Positions 32,476 to 42,738 of a stretch of 57,585 nucleotides of DNA are shown piece by piece. The DNA is from Streptomyces apocyni (lineage in GTDB: Bacteria > Actinomycetota > Actinomycetes > Streptomycetales > Streptomycetaceae). The notes beneath the pieces are model-generated. The model saw nothing but the letters and a program-made list of their open reading frames with translations, had not been told where the DNA came from and did not search any database. Position 1 is the stretch's first letter, and every line of letters begins with the position of its first letter. The translations under genes were made by a program, and so were the position numbers. The stretch covers positions 1-57,585 of the forward strand of contig NZ_WHOM01000052.1 in assembly GCF_009739465.1 (NCBI RefSeq), given 5' to 3'.

Positions 32476-32775
32476 ATGAGCGCGCGCAGGCAGTGGTCCG
32501 AGGTGCGGGCGGAAGGGCTCGCACACCCCCAGGCTCAGGAGGCGTACGACACGGCCCGTATCCGCTTCGAACTCGGTAAGGAAGTACGAGAGAGGCGAGA
32601 GGCTCTCGGCATGACGCAGGCCCAGCTGGCCCAGGCCGCAGGGCTCCAGCAGCCTGCTGTCGCCCGGTTCGAGGCAGGCGGCACGATGCCCACGCTGCCG
32701 CTCCTGGAGCGCCTCGCCGCAGCTCTGGGTGCGCGACTGCACGTCGGCTTCGAGCCCATGGACCGCGCGAGCTGA
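32476..32775 (+). CDS. XRE-family antitoxin (HigA-like)
   Basis: The 99-residue protein has an N-terminal extension and a complete lambda-repressor-type HTH: LGKEVRERREALGMTQAQLA, then QAAGLQQPAVARFEAGGTMP and LERLAAALGARLHVGFEP. HTH antitoxins of this form sit downstream of HigB/Gp49 toxins, as here. ATG at 32476 follows GAGGAGCACTG in the toxin end. All motifs are intact although the partner toxin is broken, so it may survive as a DNA-binding repressor. Confidence 0.85.
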   Translation: MSARRQWSEVRAEGLAHPQAQEAYDTARIRFELGKEVRERREALGMTQAQLAQAAGLQQPAVARFEAGGTMPTLPLLERLAAALGARLHVGFEPMDRAS

Positions 32776-32892
32776 GCGGGGATTCCGAGAGGATTGGAAC
32801 GACGTCGTGGGTGTCGGTGCCCGTGTGTGGGCCACGCTCCCGCATGCCCCCACCGAGACCCACACCAGAGCCACCGCCTGACAGCGGCGGCG

Positions 32893-33276
32893 TCAGCCGC
32901 GGGGGAAGTCGTCCGTGGTGAGGGTGGCGAGGTCGAGGGGCGTACCCGTCAGGTCGACTCCGGTGCCAAAGGCCACGGTCGTCTCGGTGAGGTAGTCGCC
33001 GTCCTTCGGCTGGGTGTAGAGGGTCACGTCAGCCGCGAAGCCGTTGAGGTGGCCGGGGAAGTCGATGCGTACGTCGGACTTGATGCGCCCTCGGGGGTAC
33101 TTGGTCCGCAGCTGATCGTAGACGCTGGCGATGACCTGCCAATGGGTGTCCCGGTGCGGGGTCTGGTAAACCGTGCCCTCGACAATCTCGACCTTGTGTC
33201 CCTCGGGGGCGGGCATGCGGGTGAGCGACTCGAACATCGCGTCCAGAGTCGGCCCAGTGCCGCTGTCGTCGGTCAT
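32893..33276 (-). CDS. Uma2-family protein lacking its nuclease core
   Basis: The 127-residue protein aligns by eye with the intact Uma2 at 1266-1853: FESLTRMPAPEGHKVEIVEG, HWQVIASVYDQLRTKYP, VRIDFPGHLNGFAADVTLY, then abruptly TQPKDGDYLTETTVAFGTG, which corresponds to the C-terminal TDPKDGEYRTESRADFGEQ. About 65 residues between, carrying the second acidic residue and the lysine block, are gone, and the reading frame is preserved. The product should not be a working nuclease. ATG at 33276. The deletion is inferred from comparison with the first copy. Confidence 0.75.
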   Translation of the reverse strand: MTDDSGTGPTLDAMFESLTRMPAPEGHKVEIVEGTVYQTPHRDTHWQVIASVYDQLRTKYPRGRIKSDVRIDFPGHLNGFAADVTLYTQPKDGDYLTETTVAFGTGVDLTGTPLDLATLTTDDFPRG

Positions 33277-33316
33277 CTCGGTCCTGTCTGCGAGAACCCG
33301 TCACTTCGGCACACGT

Positions 33317-34006
33317 TCAACGATACGCAGGAGCCTCCGGATACGGCGCGCCCATCTCCCACGCCTGGTGCATCGCGTCGGCGAAGGCGGCGGCCAGTTT
33401 GTGTTCGCCGGAGGGGGCGGGGTGGGTGCCGTCGTAGGTGTCGTAGTGGATGTCGTAGGTGGGTGGGATCGTTGCCAGGAGGAGGGGGGAGGTGTCGGTG
33501 TCCAGGTCGGCGATCGTCTTCGCCAGGAGTTCGTTGAAGCGCGCTACGGCCGTGGCGAAGGGCTCGTCCTGTTCGGCGCGGATGTTGGGGATCACCGGGA
33601 GGATGACGATCGCCACCTCCGGGTTCGCCGCGCGGGCCTCCGTGATGAAGTGGCGGGCGTTCGCCGCCGTCTGCTCGGGGTCCGTGTAGAAGCCCAGGTC
33701 GATCAGGCCGAGGGAGGCGAGGATCACGTCGGCCTTGGTGGCGGACACCGCCTCGCGTATCTGCGGGGCCAGGTGTAGCCAGCCCTCGCCCCAGCCTGCC
33801 AGGTGGCGCCTGGGGAAGTCCGGGTCGGCGTAGTCGTACGAGAGGGGGGCCTCGGCCGCCTTGTCGTAGAGCGCCTCGCGGGGGCCGACGATGCGGAACG
33901 GGCCGCCGTGGGAGGCGCACAGGTGCTGCCACATGCGGTAGCGCCAGGTGTACTCACCCGCGCTGCCGATGGTCATCGAGTCACCGACGAAGAGGAACCT
34001 GAGCAT
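33317..34006 (-). CDS. SGNH/GDSL-type hydrolase
   Basis: The 229-residue protein begins MLRFLFVGDSMTIGSAGEYT, with the catalytic Ser in GDSMT, then DVILASLGLIDLG (block III region) and DGTHPAPSGEHKLAAAFADA with the Asp-x-x-His pair. This is the SGNH esterase/lipase fold, probably intracellular because no signal peptide is visible. ATG at 34006 starts at the family N-terminus; the longer frame upstream is not supported. Substrate unknown. Confidence 0.88.
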   Translation of the reverse strand: MLRFLFVGDSMTIGSAGEYTWRYRMWQHLCASHGGPFRIVGPREALYDKAAEAPLSYDYADPDFPRRHLAGWGEGWLHLAPQIREAVSATKADVILASLGLIDLGFYTDPEQTAANARHFITEARAANPEVAIVILPVIPNIRAEQDEPFATAVARFNELLAKTIADLDTDTSPLLLATIPPTYDIHYDTYDGTHPAPSGEHKLAAAFADAMHQAWEMGAPYPEAPAYR

Positions 34007-34101
34007 CCGGTCATCATCGCTGATCGGGGCGCGTATCTGCGATGTGAGTCTGAGCACGGGAGATCGGGTGGGTAGGTGCGGTGGGGTGGCAGGGTGGGGG
34101 T

Positions 34102-35127
34102 ATGCGTTCAGGGTCCTGGGTCGGTGTCGTGGGTGTCGTGGTCGGGGTTGTCGGTGCCCTGGTGGTGGGGGGTGCCGGGGGCGCTGTGGCCGATGGGGGG
34201 AACCAGAGCTTCACCATCGAGGATCCGCGGATCGTCGAGTCGAGTGGGCTGGCCGCCAGCAGTCGCCATCCGGGGGTCTACTGGACGCACAACGACAGTG
34301 ATGACGGGCCCTACCTGTATGCCGTCGACTCCAAGAGCGGCAAGACCGTCGCCACGGTCACCCTGCGGGGGGTCGGGGAGCCGCGTGACGTGGAGGCGAT
34401 CTCGATCGGGCCCGACGGGGATCTGTACGTGGGGGACATCGGGGACAACACCGGCGGCGGCTGGTCCCATGTGTGGATCTACCGGCTGCCGGAGCCCAAG
34501 GAGCTGCGGGACGTGACCGTGACCGCCACGCAGTACGTCGTGAAGTACGAGGGTGGCGCGCGCGACGCCGAGGCGCTCATGGTGCATCCGAAGACCGGGC
34601 GGGTCTACATCGGTGACAAGAAGAAGGACAAGGGGGGTGGGTTGTTTGTTGGGCCTGAGGAGTTGTCCGCGTCGGGGGCCAATGTCTTCAAGCGGGTCGC
34701 GGACGTCGACCTGTGGACCACCGACGGGGCCTTCTCGCCGGACGGTCAGCGGCTGGTGTTGCGGAGCTACTTCGAGGCCAAGTCGTATGCGTGGAAGGAC
34801 GGCGGGCTCAGTGGTGCGGGGGAGCGGGTGCGCGTGCCGTTCCAGCGGCAGGGTGAGTCGGTGACGTACACGGCTGACGGTTCCACGCTGATGTTCGGCT
34901 CTGAGGGGGAGCGGAGTCCGGTGGAGCCGGTTCCGGCTCCGGGGGCTTCGGAGGGGGAGGGGAGTGAGTCGCCGTCCAAGGGCGGTTCGGGGGACGGGAG
35001 TTCGGCTGGGGGTGGGGATGAGGCTGGCGAGGACGGTGGCAGTCCTAACTACGCTCTGGGTGCCGTTGTCCTCGCCCTCGCGTTCGGCGTGACGTTTGGG
35101 CTCAAGCGACTGCTGCGGAGGAAATGA
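34102..35127 (+). CDS. membrane-anchored extracellular beta-propeller protein
   Basis: The 341-residue protein has a signal peptide (SWVGVVGVVVGVVGALVVGG), a propeller-like domain with repeating blades (SGLAASSRHPGVYWTHND, LYAVDSKSGKTVATVTL, EAISIGPDGDLYVGDIGDN, GAFSPDGQRLVLRSY), a Ser/Gly/Glu-rich linker and a C-terminal membrane helix YALGAVVLALAFGVTFGLKR with a basic tail. It would be exposed outside the membrane. The ATG at 34102 has GGGTGGGGG upstream. No catalytic motif is seen; a binding or sensing role is possible. Confidence 0.82.
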   Translation: MRSGSWVGVVGVVVGVVGALVVGGAGGAVADGGNQSFTIEDPRIVESSGLAASSRHPGVYWTHNDSDDGPYLYAVDSKSGKTVATVTLRGVGEPRDVEAISIGPDGDLYVGDIGDNTGGGWSHVWIYRLPEPKELRDVTVTATQYVVKYEGGARDAEALMVHPKTGRVYIGDKKKDKGGGLFVGPEELSASGANVFKRVADVDLWTTDGAFSPDGQRLVLRSYFEAKSYAWKDGGLSGAGERVRVPFQRQGESVTYTADGSTLMFGSEGERSPVEPVPAPGASEGEGSESPSKGGSGDGSSAGGGDEAGEDGGSPNYALGAVVLALAFGVTFGLKRLLRRK

Positions 35128-35128
35128 G

Positions 35129-35560
35129 TCACTCGCCTAGAACGCGTAGCTCGTAGTGCAGCGTCTTGTCCCGCTTCACTTTGTGGGCCAGCGGTACCAG
35201 GAAGCCGTGCATGAACGGGTACTTGCGGGCGATCGCCTTCGCCGCGTGCGTGTTCTCGTCGCTGTCCCGGTCGAGCAGGCGGACCCGGGCCTTGATCTCA
35301 GGCCCGGTCGGGGCGCCGCGCACGGTTGAGGGGGCGATCTCCACCACGGGGTTGTTGCGCATCCGTTTGGCCTTCCAGGCCTTGGCGTACGTACGGAAGT
35401 ACGCGTGGTCGCCCTCGACCGCGATGTTCACCGGCGTGCCGACGCCGGTGCCGTCCCGCTTGTGGCTGGTGAGCAGGACGGCCCACTGCTTGACGAAGGG
35501 GGCGAGTGCCGGGCTGGTGGGGGTGGGGGTCGGGCTGTCTGGTGGCGTCATGCCGTCCAT
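35129..35560 (-). CDS. F420-dependent PPOX-class flavin/deazaflavin oxidoreductase
   Basis: The protein of about 143 residues is a split-barrel PPOX-class enzyme: ALAPFVKQWAVLLTSHKRDG, TPVNIAVEGDHAYFRTYAKA, WKAKRMRNNPVVEIAPST and the C-terminal YPFMHGFLVPLAHK. TYAKAWKAKRMRNNP is typical of the F420-using branch. The start is uncertain among 35587, 35560 and 35551; I chose 35560 as a compromise because none has a clear ribosome site. It converges with the propeller gene, 1 bp between stops. Confidence 0.83.
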   Translation of the reverse strand: MDGMTPPDSPTPTPTSPALAPFVKQWAVLLTSHKRDGTGVGTPVNIAVEGDHAYFRTYAKAWKAKRMRNNPVVEIAPSTVRGAPTGPEIKARVRLLDRDSDENTHAAKAIARKYPFMHGFLVPLAHKVKRDKTLHYELRVLGE

Positions 35561-35595
35561 GCATGCACGGTCTGGGCGACATGTCACCCGGGCGT

Positions 35596-36402
35596 TCAGG
35601 CCCGTCGCGGTGATTCCCCCGACTGGCCGCGCTCCGCGACCCGTTTTTCCAGGCCGTCGAGCAGCAGGTGCAGGCCGAACTCGAAGTGGTCGATGTCGGC
35701 GGTGAAGGCGTCCTCGGACAGCGCCGCCTGGCGGGGGAAATCGCCGCTGGCCATGGCCCGTTCGAGATACGGCTGCTGGCTGTCCCAGAACTCCTCGTCG
35801 CTCAGGCCGGTCTCCCGCACCGCCTCGGCGGTCTGGATCTCCATCCGGGCCACACCGGTGGCGTAGTTCTGTGCCGCGACGATCACGGAGATCATCTCCG
35901 GGTCGGAGAACCCCATGCTCTTCAGCGGGCCCAGGGCCAGTTCGAAGCCGCGCAGGGCGCTGGGGCCGAGGAGTATCCGGGCCTGGTTGACCTTGAGCAG
36001 CCAGGGGTGACGGCGGAAGTGGTTCAGGAAGCCGCGGGCCATGGCGTCCACGGCCGTGCGCCAGTCCGGGGCCTCGGACCCGTCAGCGGTGTCCGTGCCG
36101 GTCGCGCCCTCCGCGTCCAGGCTTTCGCCCTGTACGCGGTCGATCATCAGGTCGAGCAGCTCGGCCTTGCCCGGGACGTACCGGTAGAGCGACATGGCGC
36201 CCGTGCCCAGCTCCGTGGCCAGGCGGCGCATGGAGAGGGCGTCCAGGCCCTCCGCGTCGGCGAGTTCCACGGCGGTCGTGACGATCCGGTCGATGGACAG
36301 GCCCGGTTTGGGGCCGCGGGCGGGGCGCGTCCCGGTGTTCCAGAGGAGGTCCAGGCTGCGCGCGATCTTTCCGGTGCCGCTGGTCGCTTCGGTGCTGCTC
36401 AT
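35596..36402 (-). CDS. TetR/AcrR-family regulator of the adjacent DrrAB-like exporter
   Basis: The 268-residue protein has a TetR HTH at about residues 36-80 (LSIDRIVTTAVELADAEGLD, ALSMRRLATELGTGAMSLYR, YVPGKAELLDLMIDR) and a TetR_C-type ligand domain with MARGFLNHFRRHPWLLKVNQ. This C-terminal layout is that of regulators of DrrAB transporters. It is divergent from the ABC genes; three copies of a GGGTACGNNGTAC operator phased at 21 bp lie between them, predicting co-repression of both directions. Confidence 0.9.
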   Translation of the reverse strand: MSSTEATSGTGKIARSLDLLWNTGTRPARGPKPGLSIDRIVTTAVELADAEGLDALSMRRLATELGTGAMSLYRYVPGKAELLDLMIDRVQGESLDAEGATGTDTADGSEAPDWRTAVDAMARGFLNHFRRHPWLLKVNQARILLGPSALRGFELALGPLKSMGFSDPEMISVIVAAQNYATGVARMEIQTAEAVRETGLSDEEFWDSQQPYLERAMASGDFPRQAALSEDAFTADIDHFEFGLHLLLDGLEKRVAERGQSGESPRRA

Positions 36403-36433
36403 GGGGCTCAGCTTAGGGCGTCCCAGGAAAAGT

Positions 36434-36490
36434 GGGTACGCCGTACGCGCAATAGGGTACGGTGTACTCGATTCTGGGTACGGCGTACCC
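36434..36490. promoter_or_regulatory. three operator repeats with exact 21-bp phasing
   Basis: GGGTACGCCGTAC (36434-36446), GGGTACGGTGTAC (36455-36467) and GGGTACGGCGTACCC (36476-36490) lie in the TetR/ABC divergent region. The third is a near-perfect palindrome, GGGTAC-GGC-GTACCC. Starts are exactly 21 bp apart, two helical turns. This is a classic arrangement for cooperative TetR dimers on one DNA face. Confidence 0.75.
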
Positions 36491-36519
36491 AGTGGGCTTC
36501 GAGTGGCGGGAGACAGACC

Positions 36520-37482
36520 GTGGGCACCTATGCCGTGCACGCCGAAGGGCTGCGCAAGAGGTACGGCGACACACACGCACTGGCGGGCTTCGACCTCGCC
36601 GTACGCCCAGGCACCGTGCACGGCCTGCTCGGCCCGAACGGCGCGGGCAAGACCACCGCCGTACGCATCCTGGCCACGCTGCTCAGGCTGGACGGCGGCC
36701 GCGCCACGGTGGCCGGTGTCGACGTGGCCAGGAATCCCCGGGCGGTACGCCGCAGGATCGGGCTCACCGGCCAGTACGCCGCCGTCGACGAGGTCCTCAC
36801 CGGGCGGCAGAACCTGGAGATGTTCGGGCGGCTCTTCCATCTGGGCGGGCCCCGGGCGCGAGAGCGCGCAGCGGAACTACTCGACCGGTTCGACCTGGTC
36901 GACGCCGCTGACCAGGGAGTCCAGGGCTACAGCGGCGGAATGCGGCGCCGCCTGGACCTGGCCGCGTCCATGGTCCTCGCCCCCGACGTGCTCTTCCTGG
37001 ACGAGCCGACGACCGGCCTCGACCCGCGTGGCCGGGGCGAGGTCTGGGACGCCGTACGGGCGCTGGTCGCGGACGGCACGACCGTACTGCTCACCACCCA
37101 GTACCTGGACGAGGCGGACAAGCTGGCCTCCCAGATCACCGTCATCGACCAGGGGCGCGCCATCGCCGACGACACCCCGGACGGGCTGAAGAGCGAGGTC
37201 GGCGGCGACCGTATCGAGGTGGTGGTGCGCGAGACCGCCGACATTCCGCGGGCCTGGCAGGTGCTCTCCGGGGTTTGCAGCGAGGCCCCCGAGACGGACC
37301 ACGGCGAGCGCCGCGTACACGGGCTCGTGCACGACCGGGTCGCCGCGCTCACCGAAGCCGCCCGCAGGCTGCGGGACGAGGGGGTGGCGGTCGAGGACAT
37401 CGGGCTGCGCAGGCCCAGCCTGGACGATGTCTTCCTGCGGCTGACCGGACACCGTACGGCGAAGGTGGGGGCCGCGGTATGA
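36520..37482 (+). CDS. ABC transporter ATP-binding protein (daunorubicin-resistance DrrA type)
   Basis: The 320-residue ATPase has Walker [11 protein letters not shown]-loop [11 protein letters not shown], the signature [12 protein letters not shown], Walker [13 protein letters not shown] and the DrrA-type C-terminus [20 protein letters not shown] with [15 protein letters not shown]. That ending is the hallmark of DrrA exporters for drugs or lipids. GTG at 36520 is preceded by GGGAGACA. Its stop overlaps the permease start (ATGA). Expression should be controlled by the divergent TetR through the phased operators. Confidence 0.92.
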   Translation: MGTYAVHAEGLRKRYGDTHALAGFDLAVRPGTVHGLLGPNGAGKTTAVRILATLLRLDGGRATVAGVDVARNPRAVRRRIGLTGQYAAVDEVLTGRQNLEMFGRLFHLGGPRARERAAELLDRFDLVDAADQGVQGYSGGMRRRLDLAASMVLAPDVLFLDEPTTGLDPRGRGEVWDAVRALVADGTTVLLTTQYLDEADKLASQITVIDQGRAIADDTPDGLKSEVGGDRIEVVVRETADIPRAWQVLSGVCSEAPETDHGERRVHGLVHDRVAALTEAARRLRDEGVAVEDIGLRRPSLDDVFLRLTGHRTAKVGAAV

Positions 37483-38372
37483 GCGCCACCGAAGTGCGAG
37501 CAGCGGCGCCGGAACCGGAAGAGGCGACGGCGGAGGCGGGCGAGCGCCGGATCTTCTGGGCCCTCAGCGACAACTGGAACGTGGTGCGTCGCGAGCTCAC
37601 CCACTACCGCAGGCAACCCATCAGCATCGTTTGGCAGTTGGGCTTCCCGATCATCTCCGTGCTGCTGTACGGCTATGTGTTCGGCGGCGCGATGAAGCCG
37701 CCCGGGGACGCGGGCAGCGGCATCGGCAGCGGCGGCAGTGGCGGCAGCGCGCAGTACCGCGACTATCTGATGGCCGGGATGTTCGTGATGACCATGGCCT
37801 TCGGTCTGATGAACACCGCGACCATCGTCGTCAACGACGCCGTCAAGGGCGTCACCGACCGCTTCCGCTCGATGCCGATGGCGCCATCCGCCGTGGTCTC
37901 CGGACGCGGAGTCACCGACCTGCTCGTGGCCACCGCCGAGTTGACGATCCTGGCCCTGACGGCCCTCGCCATGGGCTGGCGCTCCGGCGGCGGGCTCGGC
38001 GCGACGCTCGGCGCCTTCGGCCTGGTGCTGCTGCTCAGGTTCGCGCTGATCTGGGTCGGTGTCTGGCTCGGCCTGACCCTGCCGAACCCGGAGGCGGCCG
38101 GGGCGCTGTACGTGGTGATCTTCCCACTCACGATGATCTCCAGCATCTTCGTACCGACCTCGTCGATGCCGGGCTGGCTCGGCACGGTCGCCGCGTGGAA
38201 CCCGATCTCGTCGACGGCGGTGGCCGCGCGCGAGCTGTTCGGCAACCCGGTGGCCGGTGACGGCAGCTGGGTGCAGGAGAACGCCGTACTGATGGCCGTT
38301 CTCTGGCCACTGGTGATCACGGCGATCTGCCTGCCGCTGGCCGTACGGCGCTTTCAGCGGCTGAGCCGGTAG
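37479..38372 (+). CDS. ABC-2 type permease (DrrB type)
   Basis: The 297-residue protein has a hydrophilic Ala/Glu-rich start and six hydrophobic segments typical of ABC-2 exporters, with [54 protein letters not shown] and [20 protein letters not shown], then the final helix [20 protein letters not shown]. The [12 protein letters not shown] stretch is the conserved DrrB segment. A Gly/Ser repeat lies in the first external loop. It pairs with the preceding ATPase as an exporter. A strong terminator follows. Confidence 0.92.
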   Translation: MSATEVRAAAPEPEEATAEAGERRIFWALSDNWNVVRRELTHYRRQPISIVWQLGFPIISVLLYGYVFGGAMKPPGDAGSGIGSGGSGGSAQYRDYLMAGMFVMTMAFGLMNTATIVVNDAVKGVTDRFRSMPMAPSAVVSGRGVTDLLVATAELTILALTALAMGWRSGGGLGATLGAFGLVLLLRFALIWVGVWLGLTLPNPEAAGALYVVIFPLTMISSIFVPTSSMPGWLGTVAAWNPISSTAVAARELFGNPVAGDGSWVQENAVLMAVLWPLVITAICLPLAVRRFQRLSR

Positions 38373-38383
38373 GCGCACACGAA

Positions 38384-38408
38384 GGGGGCCGCCCCATGGG
38401 CGGCCCCC
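38384..38408. terminator. bidirectional hairpin terminator
   Basis: GGGGGCCGCCC and GGGCGGCCCCC are perfect 11-bp complements around a three-base loop, located between the convergent DrrB and serC genes. The flanks GAA and CCACCTTC give weak A/T-side tracts in both directions. Confidence 0.85.
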
Positions 38409-38448
38409 ACCTTCGCTCCTGCTGCTTACAGCTGCCTACCGCTGCTGC

Positions 38449-39684
<1,236 letters not shown>

Positions 39685-39718
39685 TCATGAGAACCGCCCA
39701 CAGGGGCATCCTGAGCCC

Positions 39719-42676
39719 ATGAGCGACCTCGACGGCCAAGACGACCGCCCAGACAACCGGCCAGACGACCGCCCAGACCGTGACCTACGCGGCCTCGACC
39801 GCGACCTGCGTGGCGCCGTACGCGGCGAAGTGGACTTCTCCGTCACCGCGCGAGCCCTGCACACCATGGACGCGTCCAACTACCGCCGGGTGCCCGTCGG
39901 CGTGGTCGCCCCGCACGACGCCGACGACGTGGCGGCGGCGCTCGCGGTCTGCCGGTCCCACGGCGTGCCGGTGGTGCCGCGCGGTGCGGGGACGTCGATC
40001 GCGGGCCAGGCCACCGGCACCGGCGTGGTCCTGGACTTCACCCGGCACCTACGCGACATCGTGAGCCTGGACGCCGAGGCGCGCACCGCCGTCGTCCAGC
40101 CGGGCGTGATCCTCGACGACCTGCGGAGCGCGGCGGCCCGGCACGGTCTCACCTTCGGCCCCGACCCGTCGACCCACAACCGCTGCACCATCGGCGGCAT
40201 GATCGGCAACAACTCCTGCGGATCACACTCCGTGGCCTGGGGAACGACAGCCGACAACATCCACCAGCTGTCCGTCGTCACGTACGGCGGCGACACCCTG
40301 CGCCTCGGCCAAGGCTGGGACGGCGCCCCGAACGGCCTGCGCCAGCTCATCGAGGGCGAGTTGAAGCTGCTCCGCACCGGCTTCCCCGACCTCCCCCGCC
40401 GCATCTCCGGCTACGCGCTGGACGCACTGCTCCCCGAGCACGGTGCCGACGTCGCCCGCGCCTTCTGCGGCAGCGAGGGCACCCTCGGCGTGGTCACCGA
40501 AGCGACCGTACGGCTGGTCGACGCACCCCGCGCCCGCGCCCTGGCGGTCCTCGGGTACGCCGACGAGAGCGCGGCGGCCGAGGCGGCGGCCGGGCTGCTC
40601 CCGTACGGTCCGCTCACTGTCGAGGGCATGGCCGCCGACCTCGTACAGGCCGCGCGCGACCTGCCGCGCGGCGGGGCCTGGCTGTTCGTGGAGACCGGCG
40701 GCGAGACTCCCGCCGAAGCCCGCGCGCGGGCGGAGACGATCGCCCAGGCCGCCGACGCCCTGGACACGGCGATCGTCACCGACCCGGCGGGCCAGCGCGC
40801 CCTGTGGCGTATCCGCGAGGACGCCTCCGGCACCGCGACCCGGATGCCCGACGGCAGCGAGGCCTGGCCAGGCTGGGAGGACTGCGCGGTACCGCCGCCC
40901 CGACTGGGCGCGTACCTCCGCGACTTCCGCGCCCTCCTGGCCGAACACCACTTCCGAGGCACCCCGTACGGGCACTTCGGCGACGGCTGCATCCACGTAC
41001 GCATCGACTTCGACCTGCTCACCACCCCCGGCATCGCCCGCTTCCGCCGCTTCTCCGAAGACCTGGCCGAACTCGTCGTCGCCCACGGCGGCTCCCTCTC
41101 CGGCGAGCACGGCGACGGCCAGGCCCGCGCTGAACTGCTGCCCAAGATGTACGGGCCCGACCTCGTCCGCCTCTTCGAACGCGCCAAGGCCCTCTGGGAC
41201 CCGGCAGGCGGTCTCAACCCCGGCATGCTGGTCCACCCGCACCCCCTGGACGCCAACCTCCGCTTCGAGGTCCTGCCCCGCGAACCCGTCGACGTGGCCT
41301 TCGGCTACCCCCACGACGGCGGCGACTTCTCGGCGGCGGTGCGCCGGTGCGTCGGGGTCGCCAAATGCCGCACCACCACACCCGCCTCACCGACCACCGT
41401 CATGTGCCCGTCCTTCCGCGCCACCGGCGAGGAGGAACACTCCACCCGAGGCCGCGCCCGCCTGCTGCACGAGATGCTCGCGGGCGGCGTGGACGGCGTG
41501 GACGGCGCGGGTGGCGCGGGCGGGGTCGTCACCGACGGCTGGCGCTCCACGGAGGTACGGGACGCGCTCGACCTGTGCCTGTCCTGCAAGGGCTGCCGCT
41601 CCGACTGCCCCGTCGGCGTCGACATGGCCACGTACAAGGCGGAGTTCCTGCACCACCACTACGCGGGCCGCCGCCGTCCGATGGCCCACTACTCGATGGG
41701 CCGCCTGCCGCAGTGGCTCCGGCTGGCCGCGCCCTTCGCCGCCGTACTCAACGCGGCGACGCGGCTGCGCCCCCTGTCCGCGCTGGCCAAGCGCCTGGGC
41801 GGCATCGCCCCGGAACGCGACATCCCCCGCCTGGCGCCGCGCACGCTACGCCGCTGGTTCGCACACCGCGTGCGGACCACCCCCGAGCCGACGCGCACCA
41901 CGGACACCGCTCCCACGGTCATCCTCTGGCCCGACACCTTCACCAACCACCTCTCACCATCGGTCGGTCAGGCGGCGGTACGCGTCCTGGAGGCGGCGGG
42001 CCTACGCGTCGTCCTGCCCCCAAAGGGCCTGTGCTGCGGCCTGACCTACGTCTCCACCGGCCAACTCACCCAAGCCCGCAAGGTCATGACCCGCACCCTG
42101 AACGCCTTGGCCGCCCAAGAGGCTGACCGGGAAGCCGCCCCCCTGGTCGTCCTGGAACCAAGCTGCGCCGCCGCCCTCAAAACCGACCTCCCCGAACTCC
42201 TGGGCGCCGACGACCCACGCGCACGCCGCCTGGCCGACTCCGTACGCACCTTCGCCCAGGTCCTGGAGGAGTACGCCCCCGACTGGACCCCGCCCCGGCT
42301 CTCCCGCCCCGTCGTCGGCCAGACCCACTGCCACCAGCACGCCGTCCTGGGCGACGCGGCCGAACGCCGCCTGCGCGAAAAGGCGGGCCTGACCGGCGAA
42401 CTGAGCGGCGGCTGCTGCGGCCTGGCCGGAAACTTCGGCTTCGAACCCGGTCACTACGACGTGTCCCGCGCCTGCGCGGAGGAGCAACTCCTCCCCTCCG
42501 TACGCCAGGCCCCCGAGAACGCCGCGCTCCTGGCAGACGGCTACTCCTGCCGCACACAACTCCAGCAACTGGCGGGCTACGAGGGCCGACACCTGGCGGA
42601 GGTACTGGCGGAGGCACTGGGGGAGGCGCGGGGGGAGGCGCAGGGGGAGACACCGGCGGAGGCCCCCGAGCCGTAA
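39719..42676 (+). CDS. fused FAD-linked oxidase / Fe-S dehydrogenase (D-lactate dehydrogenase-like)
   Basis: The 985-residue protein joins an FAD-binding oxidase half (FAD_binding_4 near 45-200 with VPVVPRGAGTSIAGQATGTG and NNSCGSHS; FAD-oxidase C-terminal domain to about 525, with GHFGDGCIHVRIDFD) to a ferredoxin-like segment (CLSCKGCRSDCPVGVD, about 619-634; a further Cys pair near 543-565) and two CCG domains (GLCCGLTY about 768; GGCCGLAGNFG about 897). It resembles the fused quinone-linked D-lactate or D-2-hydroxyglutarate dehydrogenases. ATG at 39719 is chosen because the family N-terminus follows; the Asp/Arg/Pro repeat DDRPDNRPDDRPD is an N-terminal slippage expansion. Confidence 0.9.
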   Translation: MSDLDGQDDRPDNRPDDRPDRDLRGLDRDLRGAVRGEVDFSVTARALHTMDASNYRRVPVGVVAPHDADDVAAALAVCRSHGVPVVPRGAGTSIAGQATGTGVVLDFTRHLRDIVSLDAEARTAVVQPGVILDDLRSAAARHGLTFGPDPSTHNRCTIGGMIGNNSCGSHSVAWGTTADNIHQLSVVTYGGDTLRLGQGWDGAPNGLRQLIEGELKLLRTGFPDLPRRISGYALDALLPEHGADVARAFCGSEGTLGVVTEATVRLVDAPRARALAVLGYADESAAAEAAAGLLPYGPLTVEGMAADLVQAARDLPRGGAWLFVETGGETPAEARARAETIAQAADALDTAIVTDPAGQRALWRIREDASGTATRMPDGSEAWPGWEDCAVPPPRLGAYLRDFRALLAEHHFRGTPYGHFGDGCIHVRIDFDLLTTPGIARFRRFSEDLAELVVAHGGSLSGEHGDGQARAELLPKMYGPDLVRLFERAKALWDPAGGLNPGMLVHPHPLDANLRFEVLPREPVDVAFGYPHDGGDFSAAVRRCVGVAKCRTTTPASPTTVMCPSFRATGEEEHSTRGRARLLHEMLAGGVDGVDGAGGAGGVVTDGWRSTEVRDALDLCLSCKGCRSDCPVGVDMATYKAEFLHHHYAGRRRPMAHYSMGRLPQWLRLAAPFAAVLNAATRLRPLSALAKRLGGIAPERDIPRLAPRTLRRWFAHRVRTTPEPTRTTDTAPTVILWPDTFTNHLSPSVGQAAVRVLEAAGLRVVLPPKGLCCGLTYVSTGQLTQARKVMTRTLNALAAQEADREAAPLVVLEPSCAAALKTDLPELLGADDPRARRLADSVRTFAQVLEEYAPDWTPPRLSRPVVGQTHCHQHAVLGDAAERRLREKAGLTGELSGGCCGLAGNFGFEPGHYDVSRACAEEQLLPSVRQAPENAALLADGYSCRTQLQQLAGYEGRHLAEVLAEALGEARGEAQGETPAEAPEP

Positions 42677-42738
42677 GCGATCGCGCTCGCGCCGCATTAC
42701 CGTCTCTATGTGCGTATGCCGCAACGAGCGGTGAGCCG

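Noticed and set aside
38384..38408. Possible tRNA-like or riboswitch structure
   Set aside because: It is a simple perfect hairpin between convergent genes, best read as a terminator.
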